Assembly (NCBI RefSeq): GCF_041361345.1
Contig: NZ_JBGKAD010000001.1
Location: 868,001-932,000 of the forward strand
Direction of reading: 5' to 3'
Source: Halobaculum sp. MBLA0147
GTDB lineage: Archaea; Halobacteriota; Halobacteria; Halobacteriales; Haloferacaceae
DNA: 64,000 nt
In this document: positions 40,510-48,710 of the stretch, one piece after another
Position numbering within the stretch: the stretch's first letter is position 1
Layout: every line of letters starts with the position of its first letter
The notes under the pieces: generated by a model
The model's database searches: none
The model's input: only the letters and a program-made list of their open reading frames with translations
What the model was told of the DNA's origin: nothing
Position numbers and translations under genes: made by a program

Positions 40510-41706
40510 CTACAACGGCTCGTCGCCGTCGACGATCCGGAGACACCGCTCGGCCATCGCCGGGACGCGGTCGCGCATCAGCGGGTACAGCTCGTCGTCG
40601 CCGTTCCCCTCCAGGTGCCGCCGGAAGAACATCTCGCCCAGCGCGGCGAGTTTGTACACCGCCAGCGCGCGGTAGAAGCGGTCGTGTTCGTAGGTGAACC
40701 CCGTCGCGTCCTCCCAACGGGCGACCAACTCGCGGCGCGTCGGGTACCCCTCGCGTTCGGTGAACGTCGTCCCGAGTTCCGGCACCGCCGGCTCGGGGTC
40801 GTCCGGATCGCGCCAGAACGACAACAGCCACCCGAGATCCGTCCGCGGGTCGCCCAACGTCGACAACTCCCAGTCGAAGACGCCGACCAACTCCGGGGGC
40901 GTCCCCGGCGCGAACATCAGGTTGTCGAGTTTGAAGTCGCCGTGGACGAGCGTCGTCGGGTGGGCCTCGGGGACGTTGTCCGTCAGCCACTCCGTCGCCT
41001 CGAAGATCTCCGGCACCTCGCGTTCCGCCATCGTCGTCTCGAAGGCCCACTGGAACTGGCCGGCCCAGCGGTTCACCTGTCGGCGGGTGAACCCCTCCGG
41101 ACGACCGAACTCGGCGAGCCCGACCGCCGCCGGGTCGACGCCGTGGATCGCCGCGAGGGTGTCGACCGTCTCCTCGCCGAGTCGACGGCGGTGGGCGGGT
41201 GTCGCGAACCGCTCCGGCTCCGCGTCGCGGATCACCGTCCCGCGAGTGCGCTCCATCACGTAGAAGTCCGACCCGATCACGGCCGGGTCCTCGCAGGCGG
41301 CGACCGGCACCGGCACCGGCACCGGCGTGTCGACGAGCGCGTCCGTCACGCGGTACTCGCGCAACACGTCGTGAGCCGTCTCGGCGGTCTCGCCCGGCGG
41401 CGGCCGCCGAACCACCAACTCGCGGTCCCCGTACGTGACGAACAGCGTCTCGTTCGAGTGGCCCTCGCGGTGGCGCTCGACCGCGAACGCGTCCGCGTCC
41501 GTCGACTCCCCAGAGGCGTCGGCGTCCGTCGACTCCCCAGAGGCGTCTGCGTCCGTTCCGGTCGGCTCGCCGAGCGCGTCGGCGAGGAACGCACGCAACG
41601 CAGACTCGTCGACCAGTCGGTCCGCGTACGACCGCTCGGGGTCGGCCGAGTCACCGCCGTCGCCCGATCCCGTGGGCTCACCGTGGTCCTCTGTCACGCT
41701 CGTCAC
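40510..41706 (-). CDS. APH-type phosphotransferase (acyl-CoA-dehydrogenase-associated kinase-like)
   Basis: A 398-residue kinase-fold protein. Conserved elements are NETLFVTYGDRELVVRRPP (nucleotide loop region), FYVMERTRGTV, LVHGDFKLDNLMF (catalytic loop with HGDFKLDN) and GVFDWELSTLGDP (metal-binding DWE). This subgroup resembles the kinase half of ACAD10/11, which phosphorylate hydroxy-acyl-CoA. The adjacent divergent acyl-CoA dehydrogenase supports a shared lipid-catabolic role, as inference. The N-terminal acidic region contains a 27-bp repeat (41495-41548; ADASGESTD twice). The GTG at 41706 fits a TATA-like CTTTTG 27 bp upstream; GTG 41697 is an alternative. Confidence 0.88.
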   Translation of the reverse strand: MTSVTEDHGEPTGSGDGGDSADPERSYADRLVDESALRAFLADALGEPTGTDADASGESTDADASGESTDADAFAVERHREGHSNETLFVTYGDRELVVRRPPPGETAETAHDVLREYRVTDALVDTPVPVPVPVAACEDPAVIGSDFYVMERTRGTVIRDAEPERFATPAHRRRLGEETVDTLAAIHGVDPAAVGLAEFGRPEGFTRRQVNRWAGQFQWAFETTMAEREVPEIFEATEWLTDNVPEAHPTTLVHGDFKLDNLMFAPGTPPELVGVFDWELSTLGDPRTDLGWLLSFWRDPDDPEPAVPELGTTFTEREGYPTRRELVARWEDATGFTYEHDRFYRALAVYKLAALGEMFFRRHLEGNGDDELYPLMRDRVPAMAERCLRIVDGDEPL

Positions 41707-41803
41707 CACACCCCACGGCGACAAAAGTCTCGGGAAACGGCCTCCGCGTTGTCCGACTGGGGTGCCCACGGGGGTTGATACGGACGCGGGTCCAGGTGTC
41801 GGT

Positions 41804-43036
41804 GTGAACCTCTCGTACGACGACGGCGAGACTGCCCGCGACCTCGCCGACAGGACCCAGGCACTGCTCGACGACGTGGTGATCCCGACCGAGCGGGAGG
41901 TGCTCGGCGACGGGCCGGTCGACGACGCGACGCTGGCCGAGTTGCGCGAGGCGGCCCGCGAGTACGACGTGTACGCCCCGCAGGTGAGCGAGGCCCACGG
42001 CGGCCTCGGGATGGACTTCCGCGACGTACTCCCGGCGTTCGAGGTCGCCGGCCGCTCGCTGCTCGGCGCGCACGCCTGTCGCGTCAACGCCCCCGACGAG
42101 GGGAACGTCCACACCCTGGAGCTGCTCGGGACGGACGCCCAGCGGGAGCGGTGGCTCCAACCGCTCGTCGACGGGGAGATCGACTCCGGGTTCTCGATGA
42201 CGGAACCTCTCCAGGGAGCGGGCTCGGACCCGAAGATGATCCAGACGACGGCTCGCCGCGAGGGCGACGAGTGGGTGATCGACGGCCACAAGTGGTGGAC
42301 CACCGGCGGCGGGAGTGCGGACCTCCTGATCGTGATGGCGCGCACCGACGAGGAAGCGCACCCGTACGAGGGCTGCTCGCTGTTCCTCGTCCCGGCCGAC
42401 ACCGACGGGGTCGAGATCGTCCGGGAGATCCCGCACATGGGTGGTGCGGTGACGGGGATGAGTCACGCGGAGATCGTCTACGACGGTGTCCGCGTGCCCG
42501 AGGAGAACCTCCTCGGCCGCGAGAACGCCGGGTTCCACCACGCACAGCAGCGACTCGGTCCGGCACGACTCACGCACTGTATGCGCTACGCCGGGCTCGC
42601 GGAGCGGGCCCTCGACGTGGCCGTGGCGTACGCCAGCGAGCGGCGGGCGTTCGACGGCCCGCTCGCCGAGAAGCAGTCGCTCCGGTTCGACGTGGCAGAG
42701 GCCCACACGGATCTCCACGCCGTCCGGACGATGGTCCGGGACGCCGCCGACCGGATCGCCGCGGGCGAGGAGGCGCGCCACCGCGTCGCGATGGCGAAGC
42801 TGTTCGCGGCGAACGCGGTCCAAGACGCCGTCGACACCGCGGTCCAGATCTGCGGCGGCAACGGGATCGGGAAGGACCTGCCGCTGGCGGACTTCTTCCA
42901 GGCCGCTCGGCAGTTCCGACTCGTCGACGGCGCCGACGAGGTCCACAAGCGCGTGATCGCCCGCGCCGCCTTCGACGACCCCGACACGGACGAACTCGCC
43001 CCGCTGACCCGGTTCGGCGAGCCGAACGGGGACTGA
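41804..43036 (+). CDS. Acyl-CoA dehydrogenase
   Basis: A 410-residue flavoprotein that introduces a double bond into acyl-CoA. Family signatures include GFSMTEPLQGAGSDPKMIQTTA (flavin/substrate region), WVIDGHKWWTTGGGSADLLIVMA, YASERRAFDGPLAEKQ (C-terminal domain) and QICGGNGIGKDLPLADFFQAAR near the end. The GTG at 41804 lies about 30 bp from a TTGATA box, giving a leaderless transcript. It is divergent from the APH-type phosphotransferase gene with 97 bp between starts, so they probably share control. The chain-length preference is not readable. Confidence 0.96.
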   Translation: MNLSYDDGETARDLADRTQALLDDVVIPTEREVLGDGPVDDATLAELREAAREYDVYAPQVSEAHGGLGMDFRDVLPAFEVAGRSLLGAHACRVNAPDEGNVHTLELLGTDAQRERWLQPLVDGEIDSGFSMTEPLQGAGSDPKMIQTTARREGDEWVIDGHKWWTTGGGSADLLIVMARTDEEAHPYEGCSLFLVPADTDGVEIVREIPHMGGAVTGMSHAEIVYDGVRVPEENLLGRENAGFHHAQQRLGPARLTHCMRYAGLAERALDVAVAYASERRAFDGPLAEKQSLRFDVAEAHTDLHAVRTMVRDAADRIAAGEEARHRVAMAKLFAANAVQDAVDTAVQICGGNGIGKDLPLADFFQAARQFRLVDGADEVHKRVIARAAFDDPDTDELAPLTRFGEPNGD

Positions 43037-43135
43037 TCTACACAGACGAGAGGGTGGAGTGCGGCGAGAGTGAGAGAGAAGCGGTAGCTCGGCGGCGAGA
43101 CGGCAGAGAACCCGATTTCGACGCGTCCGGGTGCG

Positions 43136-43324
43136 TCAGTCCTCGTCGTCTTCGTCTTTCATGTCTTGGAGCTTCGAGACCAGGTCCGAGGTGGACTCCT
43201 CGGTCTCGAAGCTCACGTCGCCGTCGTGGTCGTTCTCGTGGACGTTCACGGTCGCCTCGTCGCCCGGGCCACCGTCGGACTGCTGCCGTTCTTGCTCGGA
43301 CTCGTCGTAGCTACCGAATCCCAT
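43136..43324 (-). CDS. DUF5786 family small acidic protein
   Basis: A 62-residue protein starting MGFGSYDESEQERQQ, the hallmark of the haloarchaeal DUF5786 family, with a conserved HEN/HDG middle part and an acidic coiled tail (SDLVSKLQDMKDEDDED). The function is unknown. The ATG at 43324 matches the family start; the frame extends upstream without family sequence. It is convergent with the acyl-CoA dehydrogenase gene, 99 bp apart. Confidence 0.85.
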   Translation of the reverse strand: MGFGSYDESEQERQQSDGGPGDEATVNVHENDHDGDVSFETEESTSDLVSKLQDMKDEDDED

Positions 43325-43448
43325 ACCCACACCCTCGAAACCGAGAGACATAAACCCCGGCTTCTGCGCCCGGAGTGCGGCGTGTGGTCGACTCACGTGT
43401 CGAGTGGCTGCCGCCGCCTCGCGGCGGCACCACGACCCTCTGCGTCGA

Positions 43449-44807
43449 CTACTCCTCGTCGCGGTCCGGGTCGGCCTCGTCGTCGGCGCGACGCTGTACG
43501 TCGACCCGGTAGTGTTCGAGGATGTCGCGTCCCAGCAACAACGGGTAGCTCATGTGCGAGCGGTCTTGGACACTCGCCGTCACCGTGTGGCGCTGGCCAC
43601 CGATCCCGACGACGATGTCGACCACCGGACGCGCCGCACCCTGCTTGACGCTACCCGACTTCACACGGGTCATGCTCTTGATCGGCCCGGCGCCGATTTC
43701 GCCGGCCAGGGACGTGTCGATGGACGACCGCGTCGCGCCGGTGTCGGACTTGGCGTACACCCGCGTCGAGCCCTGTGTCCCGGCGACCGCCACGTCCTCG
43801 ATGTACCCGACGACGGGGCGCTCCCCAGTGGTCGGTCGAGGCTTCGTCGGGAGACAGTCCGGGCGCGAGTCGTCGAGTGTCTCCGCGACACGTGCGACGC
43901 GGTCGTCGTCGACCGTCCCGCCGGCGCGCTCGATCCCGAGGCGGGCGACGTACGGGGCGGGAGAGACACCACAGGCCTGGAACAGCCCCTTGAATCCAGC
44001 CGTCGGGTTCACCTCCAGCACGGACCAGCCGTCGTACCCCTCGACGAGGTCGACACCGGCGTAGTCGAGACCGACCGTCTCCGTCGCACGCAGCGCGATC
44101 TCGCGGACGCGCTCGTCGAGGTCCGCCGTGGCGTCGGCCACGTCCCCACCCAACGCGACGTTCGTCCGCCAGTCACCCTCCGGTGCGAACCGTCGCATCG
44201 CGCCGACGACCTCGTCGCCGACGACGTACACGCGCAGGTCGCTGTGGCGCTCGCCGTCGCGGTCGAGCAGCTCCTGGAGGAACGCCTGTCGGTCCCCGAC
44301 GGTCGGGTTCACCGGGTCGTCGGCGTCGATCTTCCAGGTGCCGCCGCCGTGGGTGCCGATGGCGGTCTTGTAGACGGCCTCGTCGCCGTAGCGGTGGCGC
44401 TCGTCGTTGAGCCGGTCGTGGGCGAGCGCGAGGAAGGCGTCGGGTACCGGGAGGTCCGCCGCCGCGAGCGCGACCGCCGTCGCGAACTTGTGGACCGCCG
44501 TCAGCACCGCCGACGGCTCGTTCAACACCGGCCGCGTGCGGGCGAGTGTCGCCGCCAGTCCGAGTCCCTCGGCGGGTTCCGCGACGTTCGAGAGCAGCAG
44601 TCGGTTCGCCACCACGTCTACGTCCGGGTCGAGCGTGACGGTGCCGTCCTCGACCGCGACGGTCGTGTTCTCGGTCCGGAGCCACACCGGCTCGTGGCCC
44701 AGGTCGGCGACCGCGTTACAGATGGCCTTCGACTCCTTGCTCGTGTGTGTCGCGAGGACGCCGACGGTCACCGCGTCCGCGGCCGTGGCAGGGTCGTCCG
44801 TCTCCAT
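43449..44807 (-). CDS. RimK-like ATP-grasp ligase fused to a retropepsin-like (RimB/DUF785) protease domain
   Basis: A 452-residue fusion. Residues 1-315 form an ATP-grasp ligase of the RimK/LysX type (LATHTSKESKAICNAV, KTAIGTHGGGTWKID, GLDYAGVDLVEGYDGWSVLEVNPTAGFKG), which adds amino acids to a carboxylate. Residues about 325-440 form a domain like the ATP-dependent zinc protease family often found beside RimK, with DTGAT near 355 and LLGRDIL near 430. One chain may therefore both add and trim a glutamate-type tail on a protein or small molecule. The target is unknown. A GTTATG box 27 bp before the ATG at 44807 indicates a leaderless transcript. Confidence 0.88.
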   Translation of the reverse strand: METDDPATAADAVTVGVLATHTSKESKAICNAVADLGHEPVWLRTENTTVAVEDGTVTLDPDVDVVANRLLLSNVAEPAEGLGLAATLARTRPVLNEPSAVLTAVHKFATAVALAAADLPVPDAFLALAHDRLNDERHRYGDEAVYKTAIGTHGGGTWKIDADDPVNPTVGDRQAFLQELLDRDGERHSDLRVYVVGDEVVGAMRRFAPEGDWRTNVALGGDVADATADLDERVREIALRATETVGLDYAGVDLVEGYDGWSVLEVNPTAGFKGLFQACGVSPAPYVARLGIERAGGTVDDDRVARVAETLDDSRPDCLPTKPRPTTGERPVVGYIEDVAVAGTQGSTRVYAKSDTGATRSSIDTSLAGEIGAGPIKSMTRVKSGSVKQGAARPVVDIVVGIGGQRHTVTASVQDRSHMSYPLLLGRDILEHYRVDVQRRADDEADPDRDEE

Positions 44808-44959
44808 ACCCGACGGGCACGCCCACCGGACATAACTGTCCCGGGTCGGGGGGTGAACGGACACCCGGGCGGTCGATCCGACTCGCCCTCCCGGCGTGGC
44901 TCACCCCGTGGACGAGGTCACCCGTCGTCGCCGACGGCCGACCCGGCCGAGACGACGGC

Positions 44960-45940
44960 TCACTCCGTGTCGACCGCCGAGACTGCCGAGACGGCCGCTC
45001 GCTCGTCGGTGACGACGCCGTGTGCGGCGTCCGCGACGGACGCGGGTGGCTCGCCGGGGCCGTCCGCGTAGCGACTCGCCAGGCTCGCGCGGAGTGCGTC
45101 CCGGACACAGGCACGAGTCGCCGCCCCGACCGGCGTCGCGCTCCCGGAGAACGCCGCCCGCTCGCCGTCCGGGTCCGAGCCGACGACGACCGCGTCGGAG
45201 GTGGTACCCGGGACGCCGACCGTCGCGAGTAGCGTCGCCGCCTTCGCCTCCGCCGCCACCGCGACGAGGTTCGCCGCCGCCCCCGCCGCCAGCGACCGCT
45301 CCGTGACCACGACGACGTTCACCGTCCCGTCGTGGTCTCTCGTCTCCCCACCACCGACCAGCTCGTCGTGGTCCGTCTCCCCGTCTCCTCGCAGTCGCGA
45401 GGACGCGGCGTCGTGGTCCGGCTGCGGGAGCGCCGCCGGGTTGGAGACACCCGCCGTGACGACGGCGGCGACGGAGCCACGCCGGGCGACTCGCGCGTGG
45501 CGCTGCGCGACGCCGGTGAACAGCACCGGCGTCCGGGCGTCGCCTGCCCCCGTCTCGGCCGTCTGGCCGTCGCCTGCTCCCGTCTCGGGCGTCTCGCCGT
45601 CGACGGGTGTCGCTTCGACCGTCTCGGTGTCGCCCACTCCCGTCCCGTCCGCCTCGGCGTCGAGATCCGCCGCCGTCTCGACGCGGGCTTCGCGCACTCG
45701 GTCGCGTGCGTACGCACGTAGATCACGTTCCGACCACCCCTCGGGGACGGTCACGTTGTACACCGCGTCTGCGCGGGACGTGCCGCCGTCGTAGCCGGTC
45801 GAGAGCCACCGCGTCCCCGGTCGTCCGATCCGGAGCACGCCGTCGTCGCGGGCGACGGAGACGACGCCGGTGTGGTCGTCGTCCGACGTGGCGCTGCGAG
45901 CGTCGTCGCCACCACGCCCGTCGGACTCGTCACTCGTCAC
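44960..45940 (-). CDS. cbiZ: Adenosylcobinamide amidohydrolase CbiZ
   Basis: A 326-residue enzyme of archaeal cobinamide salvage that cleaves adenosylcobinamide to adenosylcobyric acid. The core segments LSTGYDGGTSRADAVYNVTVP, VLFTGVAQRHARVARRGSVAAVVTAGVSNPAALP, TVNVVVVTERSLAAGAAANLVAVAAEAKAATL and GTTSDAVVVGSDPDGERAAFSGSATPVGAATRACVRDAL are characteristic. Two acidic low-complexity inserts (about 100-135 and 180-205) lengthen it. Its start overlaps the cobD stop by 11 bp, placing it at the end of the cobalamin operon. It supplies cobyric acid that CbiB and CobD use. Confidence 0.94.
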   Translation of the reverse strand: MTSDESDGRGGDDARSATSDDDHTGVVSVARDDGVLRIGRPGTRWLSTGYDGGTSRADAVYNVTVPEGWSERDLRAYARDRVREARVETAADLDAEADGTGVGDTETVEATPVDGETPETGAGDGQTAETGAGDARTPVLFTGVAQRHARVARRGSVAAVVTAGVSNPAALPQPDHDAASSRLRGDGETDHDELVGGGETRDHDGTVNVVVVTERSLAAGAAANLVAVAAEAKAATLLATVGVPGTTSDAVVVGSDPDGERAAFSGSATPVGAATRACVRDALRASLASRYADGPGEPPASVADAAHGVVTDERAAVSAVSAVDTE

Positions 45941-46991
45941 GGTCGGTCGGGCTCGCCGCGACGGCGCGCGCCGCCTCGATCAGTCGGTCGTTCGCCTCGG
46001 GGGTGCGGACGGCGACACGGACGTGTCGCTCCAACCCGCGGAAACTCCGCGCGTCGCGGACGGCAATTCCCCGCTCGCGGAACCCCGAGACGACCCCGTC
46101 CACGTCGCCCGAGGGGAGTCGACACAGCAGGAACGGCGCCGCGACGGCCTCCAGCCCAGGCGCGTCCGGGCGGTACACGTCGAACGGCTCGTCGAGCGCC
46201 GCGGCGAGACGAGCCCGCTCGCTGCGGACGCGCTCGCGGGTGGCGGCGACGAACTCCGAGGCCCGGAGCGCGTGGGTGCCGACGCGTGCCGCGGGTGTCG
46301 AGAGGTTCCAGGCGCGCCGCGCCGTCGCGAGGTCGTCGCGCCGCTCGTCCGTCGCGACGAGGAAGCCGGCTCTGAGCCCAGGGAGCCCGAACAGTTTCGT
46401 CAGGGCCCGCGCCACGACGACGCCCTCCTCGCCGGCCAGCGACGCGTGGTCGGTGAACCCGAGGAACGCCTCGTCGACGAGCAGTTCCGTCTCCGCCGCG
46501 CGACAGCGGGCGGCGAACTCCCGCACACGACCGGGCCGGTGTGCGTCGCCGGTGGGGTTGTTTGGGCGACAGAGGATCGCCGCCGCGTGGTCCGTCGGGT
46601 CGGCGTCGACGACGGACTCGTGTGGCACCGACACCGGCGTGGCTCCCTGGAGTCGGACCTCGCGGGCGTACTCGCCGAAGCTCGGCGACGGGACGAGCAC
46701 GGTGTCGCCCGGACCGACGCGGGTGGCGAGCGCGAGCCGGAGGCCGGCGAGTCCGCCGGGCGTCTGGACCACCTGTTCGGGCGCACAGTCGACGAAGTCG
46801 GCCGCGGCCGCGCGGAAGGCGGGGTAGGCGTCGTCCGGGTAGCCACGAGCCGCGTCGAGCGCCTCCGTGTACACCTCGCGGGTCCCCGGCGGCGTCTCCG
46901 GGTTCGTGTTCGCCGAGAAGTCGAGTAACTCCGGATCGTCCGCCCCGCCGTGTGGGACGCGCTCTACGTCCCGCACCCCCGCTGCGTGCAT
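45930..46991 (-). CDS. cobD: Threonine-phosphate decarboxylase-like aminotransferase CobD
   Basis: A 353-residue PLP enzyme of the histidinol-phosphate aminotransferase group. FSANTNPETPP at the start, RPNNPTGDAH, LLVDEAFLGF and LTKLFGLPGLRAGF (PLP Lys region, K in LTKLF) are visible. In this cobalamin context it most likely makes (R)-1-amino-2-propanol phosphate, the linker between corrin and nucleotide loop. The ATG at 46991 is chosen; GTGs at 47000 and 47003 are alternatives. It overlaps cbiZ by 11 bp. A 151-bp gap separates it from cobY. Confidence 0.88.
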   Translation of the reverse strand: MHAAGVRDVERVPHGGADDPELLDFSANTNPETPPGTREVYTEALDAARGYPDDAYPAFRAAAADFVDCAPEQVVQTPGGLAGLRLALATRVGPGDTVLVPSPSFGEYAREVRLQGATPVSVPHESVVDADPTDHAAAILCRPNNPTGDAHRPGRVREFAARCRAAETELLVDEAFLGFTDHASLAGEEGVVVARALTKLFGLPGLRAGFLVATDERRDDLATARRAWNLSTPAARVGTHALRASEFVAATRERVRSERARLAAALDEPFDVYRPDAPGLEAVAAPFLLCRLPSGDVDGVVSGFRERGIAVRDARSFRGLERHVRVAVRTPEANDRLIEAARAVAASPTDRDE

Positions 46992-47142
46992 GCTCGTCAC
47001 CACCGAGTGACTCGGGTGACTTGGGTCTTCCTCGTCGGCTCGGGGGGCTCGCGGCCGGGCGAGGGGTTCCGACGGCTCGCGACCCGACGAGCGGGCGACC
47101 CCGACGGCTCGCGACCTCGAAGAGTGGTGCCGAGAACGCACC

Positions 47143-47898
47143 TCACCCGCTGTCGGCGCGCTCGGCGGCGAGCAACTCCGCCGCGACCGCCAGGTCGCGT
47201 CGCCGGTTGACGTTCACCGCCAGTCGGGTGTCCCACCGCCGGAGCACCGTGTCCTCGTCGTCCGCGACGACGTTCACGCCGGTCGGTGCCCACGCGTCCG
47301 CCGGGACACGCGTTCGCGGTAGGGACTGTGACACCGGGGTCGCCGTCTCGTCGCCACCGTCGCTCCCTCCGTCGTCGCCGGCCGCCCCGTCGCCACCGTC
47401 GCTCCCTCTGTCCTCGTCGGCCGGCCCGTCGCCACCGCCGACCGTCCCGTCGCTGCCGCCGACCGCGTCGGCGTCGTAGTCCCCGGCCAACGAGTCGACA
47501 CTGACGCCGAGTCGCGCCTTCGACACGGCCGGGACGTGGACCGTCGTCGAGCCGTCGGCGGCCGCGACCACGTCGTCGATCACGTCTGGCCCGAGCAGCG
47601 GGAGGTCGGCCGCGACCGTGAGTGCTGGCGTCTCGACGTGGTCGAGCGCCGCGAGCAGGTCCGAGACGTACCCCTCGCCGGGCGTCTCGACCACCGCGAC
47701 AGCCTCCCGCTCGCGGAGGTGAGCGGCCGTCGCCTGGGTGTGTGGCGAGACGGCGGCGACGACCCGGTCGCAGTCGCTCCCGCACACGGCGTCGACGACC
47801 CGGTCGACCATCGGGACGCCCGCGACACGCACGAGCGGCTTCTCGCGGTCCGCGTCGAGTCGCGTCCCACGCCCGCCACACATCACGAGAGCGTCCAC
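47143..47898 (-). CDS. cobY: NTP:adenosylcobinamide-phosphate guanylyltransferase CobY
   Basis: A 251-residue archaeal nucleotidyltransferase that activates adenosylcobinamide phosphate with GTP; it replaces the bacterial CobU. The nucleotide loop VDALVMCGGRGTRLDADREKPLV at the N-terminus, LTVAADLPLLGPDVI (metal Asp), and GVNVVADDEDTVLRRWDTRLAVNVN are diagnostic. The middle (about 140-185) is a Gly/Asp/Ser repeat insert (DRGSDGGDGAAGDDGGSDGG) that is probably a disordered loop. The GTG at 47898 gives the normal start and overlaps the cobS stop by 16 bp, showing translational coupling. Confidence 0.93.
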   Translation of the reverse strand: MDALVMCGGRGTRLDADREKPLVRVAGVPMVDRVVDAVCGSDCDRVVAAVSPHTQATAAHLREREAVAVVETPGEGYVSDLLAALDHVETPALTVAADLPLLGPDVIDDVVAAADGSTTVHVPAVSKARLGVSVDSLAGDYDADAVGGSDGTVGGGDGPADEDRGSDGGDGAAGDDGGSDGGDETATPVSQSLPRTRVPADAWAPTGVNVVADDEDTVLRRWDTRLAVNVNRRRDLAVAAELLAAERADSG

Positions 47899-48710
47899 GC
47901 CACCACCCCCACGTGGAGTCCGAGCACTCGCGCGAGTTCGTTCACCGCCCCGAACACGTCGCCGGTCACCCCGCCGAGGAGTCGGTCGGCGAGTCGGAGT
48001 CCGACGACCACGGCGACCGCCGCACCGGCGAGCACGCCACTCACGAGGGCGAGGAGCCCCGCCGGAGCGACGCCGACCACCCCGGAGAGACCGCCGTCGG
48101 GAGCCCCAGCCGTGGGTAGCGTCGCGACCAGGGGGAGGAGCCAGAGCGGCGTCACCGCCGCGAGGACGGGGACCACCCCGCGTGGCCCCGACGCGTCCGC
48201 GAACTGCGACCCGAGCCCCTCGTGGGCGGCGGTGCCGAGACACACGGTCGTCGCCGTCGCGGCTCGTGCGCCGACCTCCGCCGCGACGACCAGGGTGACC
48301 GCGACGACGACCGGGCGACGCGCCGCCGCGGCGAACCCGCTCCAGAGCCCGAGCAGCGCCACGCCGACTGCGACCGCGCCGCCGACGCCGAGTGTCGTGT
48401 CCTCCAGCACCGCCAGTCGGTCGGCGGCGTCGCCGTGGACCACCGCCGCGTCGCCGAGGTCCGCGACGCCGTCGAGGTGCGTGATCCCCGTCGTCGCGAG
48501 CAACAGCGCCAGTCCCGCGGTCGCGCCGGTGACGGGCGGGAGCGACAGCGCCGGCGCCGCGGCGACCGGCACGGCGACGAGGAGACCGAGCGGGTAGCCG
48601 ACCACCGGGAACGCCCACGGCGACCGGGTGAGGGCCCGCCACGCGCGTTCGGAGTGACCGACCGGGACGCGGGTGAGGAACCCGACCGCACCGCGAACCG
48701 CGTCGATCAC
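47883..48710 (-). CDS. cobS: Adenosylcobinamide-GDP ribazoletransferase CobS
   Basis: A 275-residue integral membrane enzyme that joins alpha-ribazole to adenosylcobinamide-GDP, the final assembly step of cobalamin. GAVGFLTRVPVG at the N-terminus, HLDGVADLGDA (acidic active-site motif) and several hydrophobic helices rich in Ala, Val and Leu match the family. The GTG at 48710 overlaps the cbiB stop by 4 nt; the end overlaps cobY. It sits in the membrane with CbiB, so the two neighbours act on the same membrane-associated corrinoid. Confidence 0.96.
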   Translation of the reverse strand: MIDAVRGAVGFLTRVPVGHSERAWRALTRSPWAFPVVGYPLGLLVAVPVAAAPALSLPPVTGATAGLALLLATTGITHLDGVADLGDAAVVHGDAADRLAVLEDTTLGVGGAVAVGVALLGLWSGFAAAARRPVVVAVTLVVAAEVGARAATATTVCLGTAAHEGLGSQFADASGPRGVVPVLAAVTPLWLLPLVATLPTAGAPDGGLSGVVGVAPAGLLALVSGVLAGAAVAVVVGLRLADRLLGGVTGDVFGAVNELARVLGLHVGVVAWTLS

